From assembly GCA_025782395.1 (NCBI GenBank), contig JALGZD010000191.1, positions 33,498 to 97,497 on the forward strand: 64,000 bases of DNA, in the 5' to 3' direction. Within the stretch, counting starts at the first letter, position 1; each line of letters starts with the position of its first letter. Positions 9,274 to 18,169 of this stretch are shown piece after piece. Under the pieces are notes generated by a model. It was not told the origin of the DNA. It searched no databases and worked only from the letters and a program-made list of their open reading frames with translations. A program made the position numbers and the translations under genes. This DNA is from a bacterium (GTDB lineage Bacteria; Joyebacterota; Joyebacteria; Joyebacterales; Joyebacteraceae).

Positions 9274-10212
9274 CTACGCCACTATGCGTGTGCCGGTCTT
9301 CTTTTCGAGCGCGCTCTCGATGGACTCCGGGTTGGTGATTATGACCTCTTTCCCTCCCCCTTCGATGAAGGCGATACCGGCTCTTACCTTCGGCCCCATG
9401 CTGCCGGCCGGGAAGTGACCTTCATCGAGGTACTTCTTCGCTTCAGCAACGGTCATCATTTTCAGCGGGATCTCTTCCGTCGTACCGAAGTTGAGTACGA
9501 CCCGCTCGACGTCGGTTGAGACAACAAGAAGCTCCGCACCGATGTCGTTCGCCAGAAGCCGAGAAGCGTGATCCTTGTCGATGACGGCTTCGACACCGCT
9601 GAGGCCGGTCTTACCCTCGACGACCGGAATCCCCCCACCCCCCACGGCGATGACAACGGACCCGGCCTTGAGCAGTGCCTTGATCGAGCGCGCCTCTACG
9701 ACGCGCTGAGGAATCGGCGATGCCACAACTCGTCGCCATCCACGGTTCGCGTCCTCCACGATATCCCACCCGTCATCATCCCTGCGCCTCTCAGCTTCCT
9801 CCAGGGTGTAGAACGGTCCGATCGGTTTGGACGGATTCTGAAATGCGGGATCGTTCCAGTCGACCACCACCTGTGTCACGACTGAGACGACCTCCTTGTC
9901 GATTCCCCTCTTGCCAAGCTCCGTGCCGAGGACCTGCTGGAGCATGTATCCCATGGAGCCCTGTGAGTCCGCGCCGCAAGTATCCAGAGGGAGATTCGGG
10001 AGGACCGATGAAGCCATTTCAGCTCTCAGGAGGATGTTCCCCACCTGAGGGCCGTTGCCGTGGGTAATGACAACGTCCCACCCCTTCTCTATCATGCCGG
10101 CGATGTGACGACTCGTCTCCGTAGCGTTCTCGAACTGCTCCGGAATCGTGCCGCGCTGACCGGCTTTTGTAATGGAGTTGCCACCGATGGCGACAACCGC
10201 GAGTCTGCTCAT
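9274..10212 (-). CDS. arcC: Carbamate kinase
   Basis: This 312-residue cytoplasmic kinase makes ATP from carbamoyl phosphate and ADP. Family landmarks are the N-terminal VVAIGGNS loop, the HGNGPQVGN block near residue 50, an internal VVASPIPQ block and GGGGIPV followed by VIDKDHAS. The length is standard. AGGAGGAG directly precedes the ATG at 10212. It follows two carbamoyltransferase genes by only 9 nt, so its substrate is very probably the carbamoyl phosphate those enzymes release. The E. coli counterpart in an equivalent purine cluster is YqeA. Confidence 0.96.
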   Translation of the reverse strand: MSRLAVVAIGGNSITKAGQRGTIPEQFENATETSRHIAGMIEKGWDVVITHGNGPQVGNILLRAEMASSVLPNLPLDTCGADSQGSMGYMLQQVLGTELGKRGIDKEVVSVVTQVVVDWNDPAFQNPSKPIGPFYTLEEAERRRDDDGWDIVEDANRGWRRVVASPIPQRVVEARSIKALLKAGSVVIAVGGGGIPVVEGKTGLSGVEAVIDKDHASRLLANDIGAELLVVSTDVERVVLNFGTTEEIPLKMMTVAEAKKYLDEGHFPAGSMGPKVRAGIAFIEGGGKEVIITNPESIESALEKKTGTRIVA

Positions 10213-10221
10213 GTACTCCTC

Positions 10222-11226
10222 CTACCCCATCGTCAAAGCCATGATGGCCTTCTGGACGTGCAATCTGTTCTCGGCCACGTCGTAGATGATCGAACGCTCT
10301 GCATCACAGACAGCGTCGTCCGCCTCGTTTCCGCGGTCGATCGGCATCGGATGAATGTACACGGCGTTGTTCGTCCGAACCATACGTTCGGTGGTCGCAC
10401 ACCAGTCCTTGTGCTTCGCAGAAAGTTCCTGCTCGCCCTCGGGGCCAAGCTCGTAGCGCTTCGGGTGCATCCAGTGGCGCGAGTAGACAACATCGGCGCC
10501 GTCGTACGCCGCGTCCTGATCGTGCGTGATCTCGAACGTCGTACCGGCGGCCTCGCAGTTGGCTCTTGTCATTTGGATGACCTCGGGATCGATCTCGAAA
10601 CCCTCCGGGTGCGCCATCCGCACGTTCATTCCGAGCCGCGAATTGATGACGATGCTCTCCTGCACAGAACTCCACGACCTGACCATCGGCGAGTAGCCCC
10701 AGATCTGAAGCAGTGTCTTCCCTCTGGTGTCTCCGATGCTCTCCCGCATCCCCATGACGTCCGCCAGCCCTTGGCATGGGTGGAACTTGTCGTGCGCCAT
10801 GCTGATGATGGGTACGGTCGCGACGTCGGCGAAGTCCCGAAGGAACTTGTCGCCGTCGCCGTACTTCTCGACCGAATCCTCGAGAATCCGAATGCCTATG
10901 CCGACGCCGTAGCGACTCATCACGCCGGCCGTGTCCTTCATGACCTCACCTCTTTGCGCCTTGCTCTTGAGTCTGAGATTCTTCGTCTCGAGGAACTGAG
11001 CATGTCCGCCGAGCTCCGTCGCCGCCGCCTCAAACGACTGGCGCGTCCTCAGCGACGAGTTGTAGAACATGAGCATGAACGTCTTGTGCCGGAGGATTGC
11101 GGCGTGCTCTTCACTGTATCGATCGGCCTTCATCTTCGCGCCGAGTTCCAGCGTGGCCTCCAGCTCCTCAACGCTCCAGTCCTGCGTACATATGAGATCG
11201 CGTCCCTTGAGATTCACTGCCATCAT
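10222..11226 (-). CDS. Knotted carbamoyltransferase, YgeW/acetylornithine-carbamoyltransferase-like, paralogue 2
   Basis: This protein of about 334 residues has the aspartate/ornithine carbamoyltransferase fold. The carbamoyl-phosphate loop reads SLRTR near residue 57 and is followed by GGHAQFLE. HPCQGLADVMG near 160 binds carbamoyl phosphate, and the IWGYSPM stretch is the region that forms the trefoil knot in YgeW and acetylornithine carbamoyltransferase. The end, ENRLHVQKAIMALTM, is shared with the neighbouring paralogue and with acetylornithine-type enzymes. The usual HCLP substrate motif is replaced by HPMPIDRG. The start is taken as ATG 11226 behind AGAGGGA; a TTG precedes it. It probably cleaves a ureido compound with phosphate, feeding carbamate kinase next door. 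The substrate is not known. Confidence 0.85.
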   Translation of the reverse strand: MMAVNLKGRDLICTQDWSVEELEATLELGAKMKADRYSEEHAAILRHKTFMLMFYNSSLRTRQSFEAAATELGGHAQFLETKNLRLKSKAQRGEVMKDTAGVMSRYGVGIGIRILEDSVEKYGDGDKFLRDFADVATVPIISMAHDKFHPCQGLADVMGMRESIGDTRGKTLLQIWGYSPMVRSWSSVQESIVINSRLGMNVRMAHPEGFEIDPEVIQMTRANCEAAGTTFEITHDQDAAYDGADVVYSRHWMHPKRYELGPEGEQELSAKHKDWCATTERMVRTNNAVYIHPMPIDRGNEADDAVCDAERSIIYDVAENRLHVQKAIMALTMG

Positions 11227-11239
11227 CAAATCCCTCTGT

Positions 11240-12292
11240 CTAGACGTCCATCGTCAGGGCCATGATGGCCTTCTGCACGTGAAGTCTGTTCTCGGCCTCG
11301 TCGAACACGACCGAATTCGGACCGTCGATGACCTCGTCGGTCACCTCGAACCCGCGGTCGCACGGCAGACAGTGCATGTACCTGGCGTCAGGCTTTGCGA
11401 GCTTCATCTTCGCAGCGTCGCAGATCCAGTCCTTGTTGGCGTCGAAGAGCTCCTGCGTCTTCTCCATCATCGGCGCGTCCGCGATCGGTGGGATGAAGTG
11501 CTTGGATGTCCATGCCTTCGGATAAACGACGTCGGCATCTTTGAACGCGGCTTCCATGCTGTTCGTTATCTCGAACGAGCCACCGGACTCCTCGGCGCGC
11601 TTGCGAGCCGCCGCTACCACGTCATCGTCGAGTTCGAGCCCCTTGGGGTGCGCGAGAACCACGTCACAACCGACGGTGGCGGCAGCGATCACCGCGCTGT
11701 GGGGAACCGACAGCGGCTTGTGGACGCTCGGGCTGTAGGCCCAGCTCATCACGAACTTTTTCCCCTTGAAACCGCCGCAGTGCTCCTTGACGGTGAGGAT
11801 GTCGGCCATGCCCTGGCAAGGATGGTAGATGTCGCACTCCATGTTGATGATGGGAACGCGCTCGGCCCAGTGCGCGAACTCACGCACAATGCGGTTGGCC
11901 TTGCCGTTGATCCAACCGACGGGGTCCCCGTATATCCGAATGGCGATGCCGTGACCCATGCGGTCGAGCACACGCGCCACATCCGAGATGCGCTCGGTCG
12001 AGTAGGCAATCTCTTCGCCCTCGAGCACGGGCATGTAGATCTTGTTCGGATCGAGGAAATGCGCGTGGCCGCCCATCTGCGTCATCCCAGCCTCAAAACT
12101 GTTTCTCGTCCTCAGAGATGAGTTGTAGAAGATCATGAAGAGCGTCTTGTCCTCAAGGTACTTGTGCGGACGTCCCGACCCGAACTTGTCCTTGAGCTCC
12201 GCGGCGAAATCGAGAATGAACTCGATCTCTTCCCTCGTGTAGTCCAGAAGCGTGATGAAATCCCTGCCTCTGAAATCTTTCGTGCTGAACAC
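11240..12292 (-). CDS. Knotted carbamoyltransferase, YgeW-like, paralogue 1
   Basis: This protein of about 350 residues has the carbamoyltransferase fold, with SLRTR at residues 59-63, MGGHAHFL, a HPCQGMADI carbamoyl-phosphate site and the knot-region strand SWAYSPSVHKPLSVP. The last of these closely resembles YgeW of E. coli (TWAYSPS...KPLSVP). HCLPCDRG retains the canonical HCLP motif. The ORF can be extended to 12328, but GTG at 12292 has GGAGGAAAC at ideal spacing and aligns with the paralogue start, so I prefer it. It lies 13 nt upstream of paralogue 2. In YgeW-type clusters the enzyme removes carbamoyl groups from ureido acids derived from purines; that role here is inferred. Confidence 0.87.
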   Translation of the reverse strand: MFSTKDFRGRDFITLLDYTREEIEFILDFAAELKDKFGSGRPHKYLEDKTLFMIFYNSSLRTRNSFEAGMTQMGGHAHFLDPNKIYMPVLEGEEIAYSTERISDVARVLDRMGHGIAIRIYGDPVGWINGKANRIVREFAHWAERVPIINMECDIYHPCQGMADILTVKEHCGGFKGKKFVMSWAYSPSVHKPLSVPHSAVIAAATVGCDVVLAHPKGLELDDDVVAAARKRAEESGGSFEITNSMEAAFKDADVVYPKAWTSKHFIPPIADAPMMEKTQELFDANKDWICDAAKMKLAKPDARYMHCLPCDRGFEVTDEVIDGPNSVVFDEAENRLHVQKAIMALTMDV

Positions 12293-12364
12293 CGTTTCCT
12301 CCGTTCTCAAGTATCTCTCGTCACGCACAGCAAACTCGTCAATCCCTCAGGCACATTTCCCTGG

Positions 12365-13225
12365 TCAGTCTCTCAGGCACATCTCCCTGAGCGACGATGC
12401 GGTCAGTGATTCTACGAGCATCGTTCTGTACTCCGCCGTCGCTCTCACGTCATCTATCGGACTCGCGGCCTCGACCGCGAGTCGCGCCACGGCCTTCACA
12501 AGCTCTGGTCGGTCATTTGAAGTTCCCCACTCTGATTCGAAGAGCTCCTCGGCCGCTCTCGCGCGCACCACCGTTGGAGCAACCGAACCGAAGGACACTC
12601 GTACTGTTCCAGCCTTGGGATCGAATGTAGCTCCGATCGATACAATCGCGATGGCAAGCGCGTTCCGCTGCCCCACCTTACGGTAGTAGCTGCGGGCATC
12701 GGCACCAGGCAGATTGAACGAGATTCCGGCAATGAGCTCGTCTCCCGCCAGTGTCGTCACTCCGGGGCCCCTGAAGAAGTCCGCAAGCGGAACGATACGC
12801 TCCCCACGCATCGACAGAATACGCACATCTGCGTCCAGAGCGGCGAGCGCCGTCACGCTGTCAGCCGCAGGCGACGCGTTCGCGATATTCCCTCCGAGAG
12901 TTCCGCGAGATCGGGTCTGCGGGGAACCGACTGCGGCACACGCCGCAGCAAGCAGTCCCACCCTCTCCCGCACCAGAGGGTGCGCCGCGATCCCGGCGTG
13001 TGTGGCAAGCGCGCCGAGTTCGAAGCGTCCGTCGGCTACGGTGATCTGCGCCTGTCCGGGCACGCCGGAGAGATCTACAAGCACATCCGGTCTCAACACG
13101 CGCCTCCGGATGAGTACGGCGAGATCCGTCCCTCCGGCTATCGCCCTTCCCGACTCACCGGCGTCGCTGATGGCGGTCACGGCCTCATCCAGGCTCTTCG
13201 GATGTCTCCAGACCGGCTCGTACAC
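12365..13225 (-). CDS. Xanthine dehydrogenase FAD-binding subunit (XdhB/YgfM type)
   Basis: This protein of about 286 residues is of the CoxM/XdhB family, which passes electrons from the Fe-S subunit to NAD through FAD. It has AIAGGTDLAVLIRRR near residue 30, the first FAD loop, and LGGNIANASPAADS, the second. A C-terminal CO-dehydrogenase flavoprotein domain ends the protein. An in-frame extension reaches 13282 inside the preceding gene. I prefer GTG 13225 because it follows the upstream stop by a few bases and has GGAG at proper spacing, and the resulting length matches the family. The Fe-S partner is at 19483-19947. No molybdopterin subunit is visible in the window. Confidence 0.92.
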   Translation of the reverse strand: MYEPVWRHPKSLDEAVTAISDAGESGRAIAGGTDLAVLIRRRVLRPDVLVDLSGVPGQAQITVADGRFELGALATHAGIAAHPLVRERVGLLAAACAAVGSPQTRSRGTLGGNIANASPAADSVTALAALDADVRILSMRGERIVPLADFFRGPGVTTLAGDELIAGISFNLPGADARSYYRKVGQRNALAIAIVSIGATFDPKAGTVRVSFGSVAPTVVRARAAEELFESEWGTSNDRPELVKAVARLAVEAASPIDDVRATAEYRTMLVESLTASSLREMCLRD

Positions 13226-13229
13226 TACG

Positions 13230-14060
13230 TCATCTCCCAGGCAGAAAGCCTCGTGACAGGAGAGCCTCCAGCACGCCTCCACCGACGGCGAGAGCCTTGT
13301 CGGAAACGGTCGCGGGATCTATCCTGTCCCCGCGCGGGTCGATGTCTCCGCTCTTCTGGCCCTCACTGAGTTCCACACCGTCCGAGACAAGCCCGCGGAT
13401 CACTCCTCCGGTCCGCGCGACCACCGCCTTCCCACCGACCTCGCCGAGTTCGTCACCGGTCTCAACCACGTCTCCGATTCGTCGCATGGACCGGAAGGGA
13501 CCGTTTGCCGGAGAGCGCACTATCCGTTGCTCGGTCACGCCCAGCACCGCGCCGGGAATACCGGTGTCGGGTTCAGCCCGTCCGGATCGGATGACCCGGC
13601 CCAATCTGTGTCCCCGGTTGGTCTCGATCACAAGATCCACATCACGGCCGGCTTCGAATCCCGGCCCCAATCCAACCGTGAGAGGAGCGTCGTCGATGGC
13701 GGCGCCGAGGTTTCGCTTCGCCATTCTGGCATCCACCACCACGTCGGGACTCAGAATGCCAAGCGAACACCCTTCTGGATCGACGACAACCGGCACTGGT
13801 TGACCCATCGCGCCGTCCGGATTCCAGAAGCCGACGGACGCGGTCTCAAGCTCATCCAGCGCAGTCAATATCGAGGGCATTTCCTCAACGGACGCACGCC
13901 CGTCGAACACAGCCTGAGCGAAGGAGACCTTCCTTCTGACGACCGTGGGGCACTCTGCTTCGAGGACCACTACCCTGTAACCTGCGCTCACGAGTCTGAA
14001 GACGACCCCGCTTCCGAGATCTCCTCCACCCCTCACGACAATCAGGCTATCCTCTTTCAT
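13230..14060 (-). CDS. yqeB: YqeB/EF2563-family factor of selenium-dependent molybdenum hydroxylases
   Basis: This protein of about 276 residues begins VVRGGGDLGSGV, a Rossmann-type start, followed by the EF2563-family blocks VVDARMAKRN and GLGPGF and a biotinyl-like hairpin near the end (GDVVETGDELGEVGG). Proteins of this family are found with selenium-dependent molybdenum hydroxylases, and YqeB is the E. coli member beside ygeW, arcC-type and ygfJ genes. The exact step is unsettled; maturation of the labile selenium/Mo cofactor is proposed. I chose ATG 14060 over an upstream TTG at 14090 because family members begin at this methionine. Its stop lies 5 nt before the FAD-subunit start. Confidence 0.85.
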   Translation of the reverse strand: MKEDSLIVVRGGGDLGSGVVFRLVSAGYRVVVLEAECPTVVRRKVSFAQAVFDGRASVEEMPSILTALDELETASVGFWNPDGAMGQPVPVVVDPEGCSLGILSPDVVVDARMAKRNLGAAIDDAPLTVGLGPGFEAGRDVDLVIETNRGHRLGRVIRSGRAEPDTGIPGAVLGVTEQRIVRSPANGPFRSMRRIGDVVETGDELGEVGGKAVVARTGGVIRGLVSDGVELSEGQKSGDIDPRGDRIDPATVSDKALAVGGGVLEALLSRGFLPGR

Positions 14061-14133
14061 CCGACACCCACTTCCCTCAGTGCGGCCCAACCTTGATCAC
14101 TGTAGTCAACTCACTTGACAGGGCTTGAACGGC

Positions 14134-14961
14134 TCAATCTCTGTTGCGCCCCTTGAAACCGATCTTATCCATCAGCCTCGCCGTATCTCTGATGCCGTTC
14201 TTTGCTGCTATTATCTCGGCCACGACGCTGACCGCGATCTCATCGGGAGTCTCTGCCCCAATGTCGAGCCCAATGGGGGCATGCACAGTGTCAAGGTCGG
14301 CGCGTGGCGTTCCCTCGGCTTCGAGCTCGGCGAATGCCGCCGCGACCTTCGTCTCGCTTCCGAGCATTCCAAGGTAGGCGGGCTTTCTGACGAGTAGTTT
14401 ACTGACCCATTCCTTGTCGAACCGGTGTCCCCTCGTTACGACAACCACGAAAGTCTCGCCATCCACCTTGAGGTCACTCTCAAGAAGGTCCTCATTCCCC
14501 ACGAGTCGCAAGTCCGCGAAGGGAAACCGTTTCGCAGAGACCATGTCCGCGCGGTCGTCAGCCACCGCTACGCTGAATCCGGACTGCTTGGCCGCCCGCG
14601 CCACTGCCAGACCGACGTGTCCGCCACCTATGACGACGAGCATCGGACCGGAGGCGATGGGTTCGAGGAAGACCTCCATACCGCCGCCGCAGGTCATGTC
14701 TTGACCGTCGGCGAGATCGTATGAGAAAAGCTTGCTCTCCTTCGAACCGACCATTCCTCTCGCCGCGTCGATGACCGTGCTTTCGATCGTGCCACCACCA
14801 ACAGAACCGAGTATGCGGCCATCTGCGTAGACGATCATCTTGGCGCCTGCGTTTCTGGGCGTTGAGCCGTCCGCGCGCACAACTGTCGCCACGACACCGG
14901 AGATCCCCTCCCGGTGCATTCGCGCCAGCTCTTCATAGATGTCCGCAAGCCTGAGCGCCAT
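14134..14961 (-). CDS. xdhC: XdhC/CoxI-family molybdenum cofactor insertion factor
   Basis: This protein of about 275 residues has the XdhC family layout. The N-terminal XdhC_CoxI domain contains GSTPRNAGAKM and GSVGGGTIES, and a C-terminal Rossmann domain starts LVVIGGGHVGLAVA and continues to VVVTRGHRFD and GMLGS. Such proteins bind molybdenum cofactor and deliver it, sulfurated, to xanthine dehydrogenase. ATG 14961 has GAGGAAG upstream; the frame extends to 15000 without a better site. Its position between the MocA-like and YqeB-like genes fits a cofactor-maturation block serving the dehydrogenase subunits nearby. Confidence 0.93.
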   Translation of the reverse strand: MALRLADIYEELARMHREGISGVVATVVRADGSTPRNAGAKMIVYADGRILGSVGGGTIESTVIDAARGMVGSKESKLFSYDLADGQDMTCGGGMEVFLEPIASGPMLVVIGGGHVGLAVARAAKQSGFSVAVADDRADMVSAKRFPFADLRLVGNEDLLESDLKVDGETFVVVVTRGHRFDKEWVSKLLVRKPAYLGMLGSETKVAAAFAELEAEGTPRADLDTVHAPIGLDIGAETPDEIAVSVVAEIIAAKNGIRDTARLMDKIGFKGRNRD

Positions 14962-15077
14962 AGTTTCAACTTCCTCTTGCCGCCGCCCTCGGCGGCGCAT
15001 TGCCTACGGACTCCAGACGGCACTGAATGAAGACCGACCCCGCGCCCGACCGAATCGCTCAGCCCGTGCGAGGTCGC

Positions 15078-15680
15078 CTATTCCCCACCCATCCCGTTTT
15101 TCACGGCCTCGTAGTCATCCGCTTCGTCAATGTCGACCAGAAAACCGTCGGCGTCGATCGCGACCTCGACGATGCGGTCGGCGTCGCGCTCGAGAATATG
15201 TCTCGCTCCTGCATCCCCGTCCAGATCCTCGAGTTCCTCTCTGTAGGACCCGTCGATAAGGATGGGATGTCCGCGGCGTCCCGCCCTCACAGGCACGACG
15301 ATTGCCCCACCGTGCGAGTGGGAATCGACCAGTCTGTCCACATCCTCAACACGGAAGAACGGAGCGTCACCCAACACAACGAAGATGCCGTCCGTCCCCC
15401 ACGAGCAGGCGCTGACGCCCCGCGCCAGAGATGTTCCCATCCCGTCGCTGAACCGCCTGTTTCCCACCAGCTCAAGCCGCTCGTCTATGATCCCGGAAAG
15501 CGCCAAGCCTACCTCGTCAGCATGAGCGCCGAGCACTACGATAACCTCGTCAATCTTGATCGAGGCGAGGAGCTTGTCCACAACAAGCCGAATCATCGGC
15601 GTTCCCTTGATCGGGAGCAGCTCCTTCTTCTTCCCCATCCTTCGGGATTCGCCCGCAGCCAGTACGACCGCTGAAATCAT
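15078..15680 (-). CDS. MocA/YgfJ-like nucleotidyltransferase
   Basis: This 200-residue protein opens with SAVVLAAGESRRMGKKKELL, the nucleotide-binding loop of the MobA/MocA family. It continues with VLGAHADEV, GMGTSLARGV and VVLGDAPFF, where the GD(A/M)P motif binds the metal-nucleotide. MocA makes the cytosine dinucleotide form of molybdopterin, and YgfJ is the equivalent protein in the E. coli purine cluster. The choice of nucleotide here is not certain. GGAAGG precedes the ATG. It lies directly before xdhC in a group of molybdenum-hydroxylase maturation genes. Confidence 0.9.
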   Translation of the reverse strand: MISAVVLAAGESRRMGKKKELLPIKGTPMIRLVVDKLLASIKIDEVIVVLGAHADEVGLALSGIIDERLELVGNRRFSDGMGTSLARGVSACSWGTDGIFVVLGDAPFFRVEDVDRLVDSHSHGGAIVVPVRAGRRGHPILIDGSYREELEDLDGDAGARHILERDADRIVEVAIDADGFLVDIDEADDYEAVKNGMGGE

Positions 15681-15791
15681 GGGTACCTTCCACTCTGAGC
15701 GAGTGCACGATTCGCACTCTCGCCGCGTGTACGTCCGCGCTGCCCATGGGAGCAGCCGGCGTGGTCGCCCCCATGGTGCAGAGGGCTACAT

Positions 15792-16946
15792 CTAGGCCAT
15801 ATTCTTGCGGATATTCTCGACCGCTTTCTCAATATTCTCAAGGGAGTTGGCGTAGCTGAATCTGAGGTAGCCCTCTCCGTTACTGCCGAAGCAGGTGCCC
15901 GACAGACAGGCCACACCCGCATCATTGAGCATTCTGTCAGCGAGTTCTTGGGACGGCATGCCGGTCTCCGTGATGTTCGGGAACACGTAGAACGCGCCCT
16001 TCGGCTTGAGACACGAGAAGCCCTTGACGTCGTTGAGACCGTCCACAATCGCGTCTCTTCTCTTCTTGAAGATGGCCAGCATCTCTCTGACCTTGTCCTG
16101 GGGACCCTTGAGCGCCTCAACGCCGGCGATCTGGACGAAGGTGGTCGCATGGGAGTAGACGTTCGTGTTGAGCTTCGTGAACTTCTCAGCGATCGGCTTC
16201 GGCATAGCGGCGTAGCCAAGACGCCACCCTGTCATTGCGTATGTCTTGGAGTGCGCATCCATGAGGATGGTCCGCTCTTTCATGCCCGGATATGCAGCGA
16301 CGGTATGATGCTCTCCATCGTAGATCATCTTGCTGTAGACCTCGTCGGACAGGACGATGACGTCGTTCTCGACCGCCAGCTCGGCGATGCGCTTGAGATC
16401 GCTCTCCTCGAGCACGCCTCCCGTAGGATTCTCAGGCGAGTTGATGATGAGCATCTTCGTCTGCGGGCCTATCTTCTCCTCGAGCTCAGCGATGTCGAAG
16501 CGGAAGTCCCGCTCCTCGTTGTACATGAGCGGGACGGCTTTCCCGCCGGCGAAATTGATGGCCGACTCGTAGATCGGATAGCCGGGATTCGGGTAGATGA
16601 CTTCGTCACCGTGGTCGACAAGCGCCAGAATCGGGAGAAAAATGATCGGCTTGCCGCCCGGAGTCAGCACGATCTCGTCCGGTGAGTATTGAATGCCCCG
16701 GTCCTTTGCGAAGTGCTCGCAGATAGCCTCGCGCACTTCCATGAGTCCCGCGGAGGGACCGTAGTGGGTACGACCCGCCCATATGGCGTCGACCGCCGAC
16801 TGGCGGATGTTGTCCGGCGTGTCGAAGTCCGGCTCGCCGATCTCCAGGTGGACGATATCGCGTCCCTGTGCCTCAAGCGCCCTCGCCTTCGCCAGCACCT
16901 CGAAGGCGGTCTCCGTCCCCAGCCTGTTCATTCTTTCTGCGAACAT
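15792..16946 (-). CDS. Aspartate-type aminotransferase (PLP fold type I)
   Basis: This protein of about 384 residues is a class I/II aminotransferase of the thermophilic AspAT branch. Landmarks are LEIGEPDFDTPDNI, YGPSAGLMEVREAI, the cofactor-contact NSPENPTGG, VLSDEVYS and the PLP-binding lysine in HSKTYAMTGWRLGY. The R-F-S-Y end (YLRFSYANS) binds substrate carboxylate. The start at 16946 follows GAAGGAGAG; the frame extends to 17045 without a comparable site. It transfers amino groups between amino and 2-oxo acids. In this operon it might handle amino acids formed from purine breakdown, but nothing in the sequence fixes the substrate. Confidence 0.88.
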   Translation of the reverse strand: MFAERMNRLGTETAFEVLAKARALEAQGRDIVHLEIGEPDFDTPDNIRQSAVDAIWAGRTHYGPSAGLMEVREAICEHFAKDRGIQYSPDEIVLTPGGKPIIFLPILALVDHGDEVIYPNPGYPIYESAINFAGGKAVPLMYNEERDFRFDIAELEEKIGPQTKMLIINSPENPTGGVLEESDLKRIAELAVENDVIVLSDEVYSKMIYDGEHHTVAAYPGMKERTILMDAHSKTYAMTGWRLGYAAMPKPIAEKFTKLNTNVYSHATTFVQIAGVEALKGPQDKVREMLAIFKKRRDAIVDGLNDVKGFSCLKPKGAFYVFPNITETGMPSQELADRMLNDAGVACLSGTCFGSNGEGYLRFSYANSLENIEKAVENIRKNMA

Positions 16947-17052
16947 CGATTCTCTCCTTCTCTCGATGGACTCCTGCCCGTCCATGCCGATCCCCACCCA
17001 CAACCGATTCCAGACCACGATTCTGCGGCACTCCGGTGTGAGCAACAGTTAT

Positions 17053-18075
17053 TTACCTGCTCCTTGTTTCCTCTTCACGTGCGCCGCGGGCGCCGTTTGC
17101 TTTCATAATCAGTACCTCGCGGATCGCCGACGCGATCCCGCGGGACGTCAGGCCGAAATGCAGAAGGAGTTCCTCGTGCTCGCCCGATTCGCCGAAGCGG
17201 TCTTCTATGCCGACTATCTTCATGGGGATCGGGCGCCCCACCTGCGCAAGGGCCTCCGCACACGCGCCCCCGAGTCCCCCAATGGAGGCACCCTCTTCCA
17301 CCGTGACGATTGCGCCGGTCTCGACAGCCATCCTGCTTACCATCGCCCGGTCGAATGGCTTGACCGTGTGACAGTTGATGACCCTCACGCTGATTCCCTC
17401 ATCCTCGAGCTTTCGCGCCGCCCTCATCGCCTCGTAGACGACGACCCCACATGCCAGCACGGACACGTCATCACCCTGCCTGTAGACCTCGGCCTGTCCC
17501 ATCGTGAACGGGGTCAGATCCGTCGTCACGATGGGCACACGCGCCGACGCAAAGCGCAGGTAGACCGGACCGGGCGTTCGCGAGGCGGCAATCGTGGCCT
17601 TCTTCGCCTCTACGGAATCAGCCGGGACGACAACCGTCATACCTGTGAGCGTCCGCATCACAGCGACATCCTCAAGTGACTGCCTCGAACCACCCGCCGC
17701 GCCCGCCGAGAGCCCGGCGTCCGCACCGCAGATGTTCACATTCAGCGTGCCGTAGCAGATCGTCGAACGAATGATGTCCCATGCCTTGCCTGCCGCAAGC
17801 ATGCCGTGGGTCGTCACAAAGACGCATTTGCCGGCAAGCGCCAGCCCGGCCGCAGTTCCAATCATGTCCTGTTCGCACAGACCTATGTCCATGAATCTGT
17901 CGGGGAAGCGCTTCCTGAACTCACCTGTTCCGCTTGACCCTGCGAGATCGGCATCCATGACTATGATGTCGAAACCCCGCTCGGCGAGCTCGATCAGTCC
18001 GCGCTCGTACCCTCGGCTCGTCGCCTCCAGCTTCGCCGCGTTGTGGTGTATGTCGGCAAGCCCCATCTCGGCCAT
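17053..18075 (-). CDS. Transketolase, C-terminal half (pyrimidine-binding and C-terminal domains)
   Basis: This protein of about 340 residues corresponds to the second half of a transketolase. The pyrimidine-binding domain contains DADLAGSSGTGEFRK, then FMDIGLCEQDMIGTAAGLA, whose Glu activates thiamine diphosphate. The C-terminal domain includes VTVEEGASIGGLGG. The start at 18075 has AGGGG upstream; a longer frame to 18153 exists. Paired with the N-terminal half at 18170-18985 it should form an active enzyme, a split arrangement common in bacteria and archaea. The presence of a sugar-carbon enzyme inside a purine operon suggests disposal of nucleoside ribose, which is inference. Confidence 0.9.
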   Translation of the reverse strand: MAEMGLADIHHNAAKLEATSRGYERGLIELAERGFDIIVMDADLAGSSGTGEFRKRFPDRFMDIGLCEQDMIGTAAGLALAGKCVFVTTHGMLAAGKAWDIIRSTICYGTLNVNICGADAGLSAGAAGGSRQSLEDVAVMRTLTGMTVVVPADSVEAKKATIAASRTPGPVYLRFASARVPIVTTDLTPFTMGQAEVYRQGDDVSVLACGVVVYEAMRAARKLEDEGISVRVINCHTVKPFDRAMVSRMAVETGAIVTVEEGASIGGLGGACAEALAQVGRPIPMKIVGIEDRFGESGEHEELLLHFGLTSRGIASAIREVLIMKANGARGAREEETRSR

Positions 18076-18169
18076 AAGTGTCACCCCTGATAGACGTCCA
18101 GTACCACGCTGCTGCGCTCGCCGGTTCAAACCCCAATCCGGCGTCGTGACCAACCAGGCGCGTGGGCTC

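Noticed and set aside
12292..12328. A longer N-terminus for the first carbamoyltransferase
   Set aside because: The GTG at 12292 has a strong, well-spaced ribosome site and aligns with its paralogue; the extension does not.
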